Source: Candidatus Competibacteraceae bacterium
GTDB lineage: Bacteria; Pseudomonadota; Gammaproteobacteria; Competibacterales; Competibacteraceae
DNA: 5,497 nucleotides
Assembly (NCBI GenBank): GCA_020445005.1
Contig: JAGRHM010000311.1
Coordinates: 294 to 5,790, forward strand
Direction of reading: 5' to 3'
Every line of letters starts with the position of its first letter. The first letter of the stretch is position 1. The position numbers were made by a program, and so were the translations under genes. Shown piece by piece: positions 1-5,497 of this stretch. The notes under the pieces are model-generated. The model ran no database searches. It was not told the origin of the DNA and saw nothing but the letters and a program-made list of their open reading frames with translations.

Positions 1-497
1 GCAAAAAACATTTCGCGGGTTTGTTCCGGCGACACTCCCTGAAACGCCGCCCATTCGCGGGAGGCGCAGATGCGTTCAGCCACCGCCGCATAATCCAGCC
101 GACGATCCAGCGTTTCCACATCCACGCCGACTTCACGGCGGGCGATGGCGTACAACACCCGGTCGCTGCTGTGGGAGAGATTAAAATGTAACTTATTGAT
201 CCGCTGATCCGTTAGCGTCGGTTTACCGCGAGGCCCGTGGCTGAAACGGATGAACGCCGCCGGTTGGTCCAGATAGGCGCCCAACAGTTCCCGCAACAAG
301 CCGCGTCCCGCGATAAAGCGATCCCGATGCTCGGGAAAGCGAAAGCGCATCGCCCGTTCCCGCTCATCCACAGTCAGCGTCGCTGCCAGCGCTGCCAATC
401 GCTCGACGGGCGGTTGCAAACTCGCCAACCAGAGATGCGCCTCATCAGCGGCCAGGGCCGGCGCTGGCTCCAGTATCAAATGTTGATGGTCAATCAC
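1..497 (-). CDS. 4'-phosphopantetheinyl transferase, Sfp/HetI-type (C-terminus beyond window)
   Basis: Only the first 165 codons are present; the gene runs off the left edge. The family transfers the phosphopantetheine arm of coenzyme A to a serine of acyl, peptidyl or aryl carrier proteins, in the cytoplasm. Visible family signatures in order: DEAHLWLASL near residues 18-27; a FIAGRGLLRELL stretch (about 67-78); a GPRGKPTL substrate-loop motif (about 97-104); NLSHSSDR (about 116-123); and GVDVE (about 136-140), whose acidic residues bind Mg2+ in this family. The frame ends just before the expected W-x-x-KEA motif, so the last catalytic element cannot be checked. I chose the GTG at 497-495, which overlaps the preceding gene's stop as GTGATTGA. 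An in-frame GTG at 515 is possible, and neither has a strong Shine-Dalgarno. The overlap suggests translational coupling to the GGDEF-EAL gene. Its carrier-protein substrate is not visible here. Confidence 0.9.
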   Translation of the reverse strand, partial: MIDHQHLILEPAPALAADEAHLWLASLQPPVERLAALAATLTVDERERAMRFRFPEHRDRFIAGRGLLRELLGAYLDQPAAFIRFSHGPRGKPTLTDQRINKLHFNLSHSSDRVLYAIARREVGVDVETLDRRLDYAAVAERICASREWAAFQGVSPEQTREMFF

Positions 498-2829
498 TGA
501 CCACTGCGTATTCACGATGCATGGAAGCAGCGGTCAGGGGTTGGCGGACGCGCCACGCCACAAAATCTTCTGCGGGCAGCGGGCGGCTGAATAGATAACC
601 TTGAGCCAGATCACAATCCTGCTCCAGCAAGATGCGCCGCTGTTGCTCAGTCTCAACACCCTCGGCGATGACGTTCAGTCCCAGACTGTGACCCAGCGCC
701 ACAATAGTCGCAGCCAGCGTTCGCTCATCCGGGTCATTCTCCAGATCACGCACAAAACTTTGATCGATCTTCAATGCGGTGATCGGCAGACGTTTGAGAT
801 AGCCAAGACTGGAATAACCGGTGCCAAAATCGTCAATAGTCAATCCGACGCCCAACTGCTTCAAAGCGTTTAGCGTACCCATGGTTTGCACACCGGTTTC
901 AAGCAGGGTAGATTCGGTTAGCTCCAATTCTAGCGCGCCAGGCGGTAGCCTATAAATGGCTAATAAACTTTCAATGTGGGCTACGAATCCTGGTTCGCGA
1001 AAATGACGGGCGGCAAGATTGACAGCTACATGCAAAACAGGCAATCCTGCATCGCGCCAGATCGCCAATTGCCGGCTCACTTCTTCCAGCATCCAGTCGC
1101 CCAAGCCGACGATCAGGTCGCTGGCTTCGGCCACGGGGATAAACTGATTAGGCGGGATTAAACCGCGCTTGGGATGTTGCCAACGCACCAGAGCTTCAGC
1201 GCCGACCAGCGCTCCATCCGCCAACCGTAGCTTGGGTTGATAATAAGCGCGCAATTCATTCGATTCGAGCGCCTGGCGCAATTCGGTTTCCAACACCAGC
1301 CGCGCCACGCTGGCGACATTCATTTCCCGGGTGTAAAACACCTGAGTATTGCGTCCGGCCTCCTTGGCCTGATAGAGGGCGGTATCGGCATTCTTGAGTA
1401 ACTCGTCGAAATTGGCGCCATCATAGGGATAGAGGGCGATCCCAATCGAAAGCGTAGTATGCAGATGATGACTGGCCACCATGAAGGGTTGCCGGAAGAC
1501 CGCCAGCAGTTTATCGGCGACCCGCTGCGCTCCATCGAGATTGATCTCGGGCAGCAGCAGGACAAACTCATCGCCGCCCAGTCGGCATATCGTATCCGTT
1601 TCCCGAACCGCTTCCCGCAACCGCTGGGCAACCTGCCTGAGTAATTCATCGCCTTCAACGTGACCGAGTGAATCATTGACTTCCTTGAAACGATCCAGGT
1701 CCAGGAATAAAATTGCTAACTCGCTGCGGTGACGGGCCGCCAAGGCCAGCGCTAACTCAGCCCGTTGCGCCAGCAACGTTCGATTAGGCAAACCCGTCAA
1801 GGTATCGAAGTAGGCCAGGATCTGGATGCGTTGTTTGTCCTGTTGCTGCTCAGTGATGTCGCGTCCTGTGCCGCGATAGCCGGTGAAACGCCCCGCATCA
1901 TCGAACAGAGGGATGCCACTGATGGTAAACCAGCGGTCTTCGCCCGAGTCCGAACGCACCCGATACTCAAAATCCCGAAAGGGTTGATGCGCCTCAAGCA
2001 CCGCCCGGTGCGTCGCCCATTGTTCTGGCGTTAGATCAATAATCGGCGTTTCCCAGCGGGTTTTGCCGATGAACTGCTGGGGATCAACGCTAGCTCGCTC
2101 CAAGCCCGCCATGGCTTTGCCTGAAGTAAAATAGGTAAATCGAAACTGGTCATCCTGTTCCCAGAACCAGTCCGAAGCCAGCATCGAGAGATCGCGAAAC
2201 CGTGTTTCACTGGCGCGCAAGGCTGCTTCGGCGTGTTTGCGCCGGGTAATATCGCGCCAGACGGTGTGCAAGATGTGCTGATCCCGCCAGGGAATCGCCG
2301 TTAACAATACTTCTGCCCAAAATTCGCTGCCATCCATGCGGCAATGCATCCACTCAAACCGCTGGCTGCCTTCCTGGAAGGCGGCGGTGATGATTTTCTG
2401 GGCCTTTTCAGCAGAACGCTGGCCATCCGGCTGAAATTTTGGGGATAAATCGACCGGTTGGCGATTCAGTATCTGTTCTTTACTTGTCGCGCGCATCAAA
2501 CGAAGCGTTGCGGCGTTGCAATCGAAGAAACGCTGCTGATCCAGCAGTAGGTGCGCATCACTAGACTGCTCAAATAGAGTGCGGAATAACTGCTCGCGTT
2601 CTGTCAGGCTAGTCGCTCGTACCATGGCTGCTATCGTCCGTCGCTGTTGGTAAAGATACAATACACCCAACAGAATGACAAAAGCTCCTACCGCAACTGT
2701 TCCACGGTAACCCGCAGGTGCGAAGCCCGCAATAGATCGACCGATCCAGCCCTCCTCTACCCAAAAAACCAGCGGCGTGGTCAGAACGCCGGCTACGACC
2801 GACAGGACGGCGCGCGTCTTGGCAGTCAT
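490..2829 (-). CDS. Membrane-anchored PAS-PAS-GGDEF-EAL cyclic-di-GMP turnover protein
   Basis: This 779-residue protein has two predicted N-terminal membrane helices (about 8-24 and 43-61) joined by a short loop. Two PAS sensor domains follow, about 80-197 (ending WRDIT at 191-195) and 206-327 (SDWFWEQD at 219-226, ending GRDIT at 322-326). The GGDEF diguanylate cyclase domain spans about 335-500 and the EAL phosphodiesterase domain about 512-762. The cyclase motif GGDEF is intact at 418-422. An RETD inhibitory I-site lies at 409-412 with the usual five-residue spacing, implying product feedback. EAL residues also look intact: EAL 545-547, N604, ELTE 636-639, DDFGTGYSSL 666-675, K687 and D689, E723. 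Both activities are therefore plausible, with the PAS domains choosing between them; their ligand cannot be read from sequence. The ATG at 2829 is preceded by an AAGG about 9 nt upstream. The gene lies 33 nt after galE and overlaps the PPTase start, so it is probably in one operon. Confidence 0.96.
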   Translation of the reverse strand: MTAKTRAVLSVVAGVLTTPLVFWVEEGWIGRSIAGFAPAGYRGTVAVGAFVILLGVLYLYQQRRTIAAMVRATSLTEREQLFRTLFEQSSDAHLLLDQQRFFDCNAATLRLMRATSKEQILNRQPVDLSPKFQPDGQRSAEKAQKIITAAFQEGSQRFEWMHCRMDGSEFWAEVLLTAIPWRDQHILHTVWRDITRRKHAEAALRASETRFRDLSMLASDWFWEQDDQFRFTYFTSGKAMAGLERASVDPQQFIGKTRWETPIIDLTPEQWATHRAVLEAHQPFRDFEYRVRSDSGEDRWFTISGIPLFDDAGRFTGYRGTGRDITEQQQDKQRIQILAYFDTLTGLPNRTLLAQRAELALALAARHRSELAILFLDLDRFKEVNDSLGHVEGDELLRQVAQRLREAVRETDTICRLGGDEFVLLLPEINLDGAQRVADKLLAVFRQPFMVASHHLHTTLSIGIALYPYDGANFDELLKNADTALYQAKEAGRNTQVFYTREMNVASVARLVLETELRQALESNELRAYYQPKLRLADGALVGAEALVRWQHPKRGLIPPNQFIPVAEASDLIVGLGDWMLEEVSRQLAIWRDAGLPVLHVAVNLAARHFREPGFVAHIESLLAIYRLPPGALELELTESTLLETGVQTMGTLNALKQLGVGLTIDDFGTGYSSLGYLKRLPITALKIDQSFVRDLENDPDERTLAATIVALGHSLGLNVIAEGVETEQQRRILLEQDCDLAQGYLFSRPLPAEDFVAWRVRQPLTAASMHREYAVVSD

Positions 2830-2862
2830 GGCTAGTCGCCTTTATCGGATGTCAGCAGCACT

Positions 2863-3834
2863 CTAACTCCTTGTTTCCCATTGCCAGGCGTGCGCAATAA
2901 TCGTAGCCAGATCGGCGTAACGCGGTTCCCAGGCCAGTTCTGCTTTCGCTTTGCGTGAATCAGCGACCAGACGGGCCGGATCGCCAGGCCGTCGTTCGCC
3001 ATAGTGTACCGGGATGTCGCGCCCGGTCACGGCGTGGGCGGTCTCGATCACCTCCTGGACCGAGAAGCCGTTGCCGTTGCCCAAATTATAGACGGTGCTG
3101 TCTGCGCCATCCCACAAACGTTGCAAAGCTAGCAGGTGCGCTTCACACAGATCATTAATGTGAATGTAATCGCGAATGCAGGTCCCGTCCGGGGTGTCGT
3201 AATCCTGGCCGAATACGGTGATGTGTGGCTGACGACCGCTGGCGGCTTGCAACACTAAAGGAATCAGATGCGTTTCCGGGTCATGGCGTTCGCCCAACTG
3301 GCCTTCGGGATCAGCGCCGGCGGCGTTGAAGTAACGCAGGCAGACCGATTTCAATCCATAGGCGGTGTCGTAATCTTCGAGAATCTGTTCAACCATCCAC
3401 TTGCCGCGCCCGTAGGGGTTGATCGGCAGTTTGGGATGCTCCTCATCAATGGGGATGCGCACCGGCTCGCCGAAAATCGCGGCAGTGGAGGAGAAAATGA
3501 AGTTGTTGACCCGCCGCGCCACCAGCACGTCCAGCAGGTTCTGGGTCTTGAATACGTTGTTACGGTAATATTTGGCCGGCTCCCGCACCGACTCGCCGAC
3601 CTGAATGTAGGAAGCAAAGTGTATGACGCCGTCGAAGCGGCATTCTCGACAAGCCTCTTCCATGATGTCCCGCTCAAACAGATCGCCCAACACAAACTGC
3701 GCGCCTTCTACTACTGCATCCCGGTGGCCAGTGGACAGATTATCCAGCACTGTCACCTCGAACCCGCGTTGAACCAGCAATTTCACCATGTGGGAGCCAA
3801 TATAACCTGCTCCGCCAACGACAAGCACATGCAT
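2863..3834 (-). CDS. galE: UDP-glucose 4-epimerase
   Basis: This 323-residue extended short-chain dehydrogenase/reductase interconverts UDP-glucose and UDP-galactose in the cytoplasm, supplying sugars for the Leloir pathway and for polysaccharide or lipopolysaccharide synthesis. The NAD-binding glycine motif GGAGYIG is at 7-13, followed by D31-N32 (ribose contact). The catalytic pair is Y141 and K145 in YGRGK. T117 in SSTAA occupies the place of the E. coli active-site serine 124. RYFNAAG (167-173), RDYIH (221-225) and RRPGD (281-285) are further GalE signatures. At the place of E. coli Y299, the residue that limits the sugar pocket, this protein has L289, so acetamido-sugar tolerance is an open question. 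Full length is close to the roughly 338 residues of E. coli GalE. The ATG at 3834 has a GAGG about 8 nt upstream. It is the first gene of the minus-strand cluster. Confidence 0.96.
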   Translation of the reverse strand: MHVLVVGGAGYIGSHMVKLLVQRGFEVTVLDNLSTGHRDAVVEGAQFVLGDLFERDIMEEACRECRFDGVIHFASYIQVGESVREPAKYYRNNVFKTQNLLDVLVARRVNNFIFSSTAAIFGEPVRIPIDEEHPKLPINPYGRGKWMVEQILEDYDTAYGLKSVCLRYFNAAGADPEGQLGERHDPETHLIPLVLQAASGRQPHITVFGQDYDTPDGTCIRDYIHINDLCEAHLLALQRLWDGADSTVYNLGNGNGFSVQEVIETAHAVTGRDIPVHYGERRPGDPARLVADSRKAKAELAWEPRYADLATIIAHAWQWETRS

Positions 3835-3908
3835 CGTTCTTCCCTCGCTGTTCAGTGCATCATGATGGTTTATAAGACTCTAAATGAAATTAAATATCCA
3901 TAATCTTT

Positions 3909-3915
3909 CTCCATT
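3909..3915 (+). repeat. Left copy of putative target-site duplication
   Basis: CTCCATT directly abuts the left inverted repeat and is repeated exactly at 4066-4072. It does not extend to 8 bp. Confidence 0.6.
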
Positions 3916-3940
3916 CTCGTGAGTCATAAGTTCTCAATAA
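3916..3940 (+). repeat. Left terminal inverted repeat of the MITE-like element
   Basis: It begins CTCGTGAGTC and ends TTCTCAATAA. It pairs with 4041-4065 at 22 of 25 positions, with mismatches at repeat positions 5, 12 and 22. Confidence 0.75.
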
Positions 3941-4040
3941 CTTGTTGAAGTTGTTCAAATTGGCCTATTCGACAAATTATTGCCACAAGAGCGAAAAACC
4001 AATTATTCTTCAAAAAGCTATGTGCTATTCAAGCCCATGC

Positions 4041-4065
4041 TTAATGAGAACTTGTGACTCTCGAG
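4041..4065 (-). repeat. Right terminal inverted repeat of the MITE-like element
   Basis: Read on the minus strand it begins CTCGAGAGTC and ends TTCTCATTAA, mirroring the left repeat. Pairing does not continue further inward, so the interior is not one long palindrome. Confidence 0.75.
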
Positions 4066-4072
4066 CTCCATT
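4066..4072 (+). repeat. Right copy of putative target-site duplication
   Basis: CTCCATT directly abuts the right inverted repeat, matching 3909-3915 exactly. It is followed at once by TAATCTTTCT (4072-4081, sharing the final T), which also occurs at 3901-3910 on the other side of the element. Confidence 0.6.
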
Positions 4073-4430
4073 AATCTTTCTAGCGATGTCTACTGCGCTG
4101 AGCGCCGCATGGCCGACTTCTCGGTCGGTCAGGCAAAGATGCTCCGGTCCGCCCTACCGGCGTTACAGGCTATCGACGGTGCTGCCCAGGCCCCAAGCGC
4201 CTTACGGGTCAAAAGGATCGACCAGGATCAAAGTGAACATGTCTTAGTGAACCGCTGCCCGGCTTTCATTCAATCACCGAGAGGCGTCGTCCTCTACCCT
4301 GCCCGATTCCTAGCCGCGATAATCCTGTGCAACCGCGCACAAACCTCTCGACCGGCGCAAAAACCATGTCGAAGGCTCTGCCTTGGCAAGCTGTTTGCTG
4401 AAAAATGCACTCCATGTTAAACCCTGTGCC

Positions 4431-4434
4431 GGAG
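4431..4434 (+). promoter_or_regulatory. Shine-Dalgarno site that sets the start at 4441
   Basis: GGAG stands 6 nt before the ATG at 4441. In-frame ATGs at 4405 and 4414 lack such a site, so the downstream start is preferred. Confidence 0.6.
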
Positions 4435-4440
4435 TCTGCT

Positions 4441-4584
4441 ATGGAAACTCTGATGATTCTTATCGCCAGCGTGGCGATGATCCTTGGTCCTGCCTTGTTG
4501 GCGCCGGTTGCGACGGACGAGGATGACGAATGCCTCAGCTACACGCCGATCCGTATCCCGCCGACCGCTGGCCCACATCCTTGA
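4441..4584 (+). CDS. Small hypothetical one-helix protein with acidic segment
   Basis: I do not recognise this 47-residue protein. Residues 1-24 (METLMILIASVAMILGPALL then APVA) form one hydrophobic segment that could be a membrane anchor or a weak signal peptide; it lacks the basic residues usual in a signal peptide. An acidic run, TDEDDE, follows at about 25-30, then one cysteine (31) and a proline-rich tail ending at the stop 4582-4584. A GGAG ribosome site 6 nt upstream supports the start. The stop overlaps the Shine-Dalgarno of the metallopeptidase-like gene, whose ATG is only 13 nt further on, so the two are probably translated from one message. It might be a membrane partner, immunity or delivery factor for that protein, but this is speculation from position only. 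It could also be a leader peptide that couples translation. Confidence 0.5.
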   Translation: METLMILIASVAMILGPALLAPVATDEDDECLSYTPIRIPPTAGPHP

Positions 4585-4587
4585 GGA
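4583..4587 (+). promoter_or_regulatory. Shine-Dalgarno site that sets the start at 4598
   Basis: GAGGA lies 10 nt before the ATG at 4598 and overlaps the TGA stop of the small upstream gene, a layout that favours coupled translation. It argues against the in-frame ATG at 4484, which would overlap the small gene in another frame. Confidence 0.6.
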
Positions 4588-4597
4588 CGCCACGATC

Positions 4598-5092
4598 ATG
4601 ACGATCTTGCCGCATACTGGACAACTCTTGCACGAAGCCTTTCCCAATGTCCACCGCTTCTTGCGCTTCAGGATGCCCCTTACCCCGTTGGACGATCGCG
4701 GCGTCTGGAAGACCTTTCTCCAGCATGGTCAGCTTTCCGCCCAAGCTGGTCGGCAGGCTGTGAGTTGGGGACGCCTACCCTATCTGGAGATACAGTCGCT
4801 GCCCAAGGGCGTGTACGGGCTATTCACACCTGGCCAGCCTGATACAATTGCCATTGCGCGTCGTGTCGCGGAGCGATTTGAGGCCGATTTCGCTAACGGC
4901 GCCCGACGGCAAAAAGCGCTGTTCTATCTGCGCGCTATATTGCTGCATGAACTCGTACATTGGGGAGACTGGAGAGCAGACGGAGTCCAATCGGATCGGG
5001 GTCGCGCGCACGAGGACGATGCCGGACGGCGCTTTGAACAGGCGGCGTATTCGCGCAAGATTTACCCCAAAGAATGGGTCGGCGACTATTAA
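4598..5092 (+). CDS. Zincin-like putative metallopeptidase (HELVH), resembling toxin metallopeptidase domains
   Basis: The 164-residue product carries a zinc-protease helix ILLHELVHWGDW with the HExxH motif at 117-121: H117 and H121 as zinc ligands and E118 as catalytic base. About 25 residues later, EDDAGRRFEQAAY (139-151) offers acidic residues (D140, D141, E147) for a third ligand. This arrangement, an HELVH-W-G-D helix followed by a G-x-x-FE-x-x-AY motif near the C-terminus, resembles from memory the Tox-MPTase3 type of polymorphic-toxin zincins; no search was run. There is no signal peptide or membrane segment. Most such domains sit at the end of large secreted proteins, whereas here the domain is almost the whole protein, as in cargo-type effectors. 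The start at 4598 is chosen for its GAGGA site; the frame stays open back to an ATG at 4484, but that extension is arginine-rich and overlaps the small gene. It runs toward ssrA with no clear terminator of its own. An intracellular housekeeping protease is the alternative. Confidence 0.8.
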   Translation: MTILPHTGQLLHEAFPNVHRFLRFRMPLTPLDDRGVWKTFLQHGQLSAQAGRQAVSWGRLPYLEIQSLPKGVYGLFTPGQPDTIAIARRVAERFEADFANGARRQKALFYLRAILLHELVHWGDWRADGVQSDRGRAHEDDAGRRFEQAAYSRKIYPKEWVGDY

Positions 5093-5194
5093 CCTCGCTG
5101 ACCCCATCATAAGGCCATGCTTGAAACCACGCTGCATGAATGGATAGCGGTGAGTAGCGCATGATTTCTGCGCAAAAGCATCAAGCGGCGTTCC

Positions 5195-5219
5195 AAGAAA
5201 AAACCCGCCGGAGCGGGTT
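5195..5219 (-). terminator. Rho-independent terminator of ssrA
   Basis: On the minus strand a 7-bp stem AACCCGC / GCGGGTT with a four-base loop (5219 to 5202) runs into six consecutive U residues (5203-5198) and then CUU. It begins 16 nt after the tmRNA 3' end. The plus-strand side has no U-tract, so it should terminate only the minus-strand transcript. Confidence 0.88.
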
Positions 5220-5235
5220 GGTTGAGTGCTTCAAT

Positions 5236-5497
5236 TGGTGGAGGCGGGGGGAATCGAACCCCCGTCCGCAGATCCTCTGCCTTTGGCCCTACATGCTTAG
5301 CCTGATCTTTAATTTAACCGTTCGCAACCCGACCGGCAGGGCGACGAACGGCGGTTCCGGTGAGTTTTAGCCCCTCCCCCCCGGACAGGTTCGGTGGCGA
5401 TCTTGTGTTAGTCGACCCCTGAAGCGCCCCGAAAGGCTCCGAACCTCACAAGCAAGTTTCGGTCAGGGGCTAGCGGGCTTTAGGCCGCCAGAGCGTA
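5236..5497 (-). ncRNA. ssrA: tmRNA, 3' part (5' part beyond window)
   Basis: tmRNA rescues ribosomes stalled on broken messages and tags the nascent chain for proteolysis, working with SmpB. The minus-strand sequence starts inside the tag frame: codons TAC GCT CTG GCG GCC then TAA (5497-5480), giving the tag end YALAA. After the tag come helices typical of the pseudoknot region, for example a perfect 7-bp pairing of 5463-5469 with 5416-5422 and an inner CCGAA/TTCGG stem. The tRNA-like end has a T-arm with GGGGG/CCCCC flanking TTCGATT and finishes with GCCTCCACCA, the encoded CCA ending at 5236. The 5' acceptor strand, the tRNA-like 5' domain and the resume codon lie outside the window, as does the promoter. 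A good terminator follows. ssrA 3' ends are frequent integration sites for genomic islands. Confidence 0.96.

Larger units (their letters stand above)
3916..4065. mobile_element. MITE-like non-autonomous element, about 150 bp
   Basis: The stretch is bounded by terminal inverted repeats of 25 bp that match at 22 positions (3916-3940 against 4041-4065). Immediately outside them the 7-bp word CTCCATT occurs in direct orientation on both sides (3909-3915 and 4066-4072), as a target-site duplication would. The 100-bp interior is AT-rich, contains no plausible gene and no transposase, and has only a small internal hairpin (TTGAA 3945-3949 with TTCAA 3954-3958). This combination is what is expected of a miniature inverted-repeat element mobilised in trans. 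The transposase family is not identifiable from the window. It lies 81 nt upstream of the galE start, so it could have altered transcription of that operon. An alternative is a long intergenic hairpin with chance flanking repeats. Confidence 0.65.
3842..4440. other. Intergenic region between galE and the metallopeptidase unit
   Basis: No gene is called across this roughly 600-nt gap. The part up to about 4081 is clearly AT-richer than its surroundings and contains the MITE-like element described separately. The part from about 4082 to 4430 returns to high GC. It holds a plus-strand frame at 4109-4420 (103 codons, no convincing ribosome site, cysteine-rich and protein-unlike in its second half), and on the minus strand at 4025-4240 a frame broken by three stops. 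I could not place a good -35/-10 pair for galE or for the plus-strand unit by eye, although their promoters should lie here. Confidence 0.5.

Noticed and set aside
1320..1676. Long minus-strand frame inside the GGDEF region
   Set aside because: It is an out-of-frame shadow of the GGDEF-EAL gene, whose own frame shows intact domain motifs throughout.
3268..3903. Plus-strand frame of 211 codons opposite galE
   Set aside because: It is antisense to galE, with low-complexity random-like translation and no ribosome site; galE motifs are continuous on the other strand.
3942..4247. Plus-strand open frame of 101 codons running out of the MITE-like element
   Set aside because: It crosses the right end of the element and an abrupt composition change, has no ribosome site, and its residues look like random translation.
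4109..4420. Plus-strand open frame of 103 codons upstream of the small membrane protein
   Set aside because: It has no convincing ribosome site, a cysteine- and arginine-rich second half unlike a folded protein, and no recognisable motif. It cannot be excluded entirely.
4383..4422. Possible promoter (TTGGCA or TTGCTG with TTAAAC) before the small gene
   Set aside because: No -35/-10 pair with 16-18 bp spacing has more than a weak match.
4484..4597. N-terminal extension of the zincin to the ATG at 4484
   Set aside because: The extension is arginine-rich, lies inside the small upstream gene in another frame, and lacks a ribosome site. The ATG at 4598 has GAGGA upstream.
5117..5164. 15-codon frame MLETTLHEWIAVSSA after the zincin gene
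   Set aside because: It is too short, and its only Shine-Dalgarno-like AAGG sits 2 nt from the ATG. A possible immunity peptide is not supported.
5157..5173. GCGCA/TGCGC hairpin as a terminator for the zincin gene
   Set aside because: The stem is only 5 bp and no U-tract follows on either strand.
5161..5370. Plus-strand open frame of 69 codons containing RRGESNPRP
   Set aside because: This is the classic spurious translation of the antisense strand of a tRNA-like 3' end, here ssrA.

Overview
This looks like chromosomal DNA of a GC-rich proteobacterium, most likely a gammaproteobacterium. The clearest taxonomic hint is the end of the tmRNA tag, which reads YALAA. That fits the widespread gammaproteobacterial ANDENYALAA-type tag, but it cannot place the organism to genus.

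The left two thirds (1-3834) is a compact minus-strand gene set in the order galE, a membrane-anchored PAS-PAS-GGDEF-EAL protein, and a 4'-phosphopantetheinyl transferase (PPTase) cut by the window edge. The galE and GGDEF-EAL genes are 33 nt apart. The GGDEF-EAL stop overlaps the PPTase start by 8 nt. The three are probably co-transcribed. GalE feeds UDP-sugars to polysaccharide synthesis, the GGDEF-EAL protein can in principle make and degrade cyclic-di-GMP, and the PPTase activates carrier proteins. A shared role in envelope or exopolysaccharide production is attractive but inferred.

Upstream of galE is an AT-rich intergenic stretch. It contains a 150-bp MITE-like element (3916-4065) with imperfect 25-bp terminal inverted repeats (22 of 25 matching), flanked by perfect 7-bp direct repeats. 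The GC-richer stretch 4082-4430 holds no gene I can support.

On the plus strand, 4441-5092 carries a two-gene unit: a 47-residue one-helix protein with an acidic stretch, then a 164-residue zinc-metallopeptidase-like protein with HELVH. The second resembles zincin domains of bacterial polymorphic toxins. It converges on ssrA (tmRNA, minus strand), whose 3' end and rho-independent terminator lie at 5195-5497 and whose 5' part is outside the window. Because ssrA 3' ends are common island integration sites, the metallopeptidase unit and the MITE together look like an accessory patch between two housekeeping loci. No integrase or att duplicate is visible.
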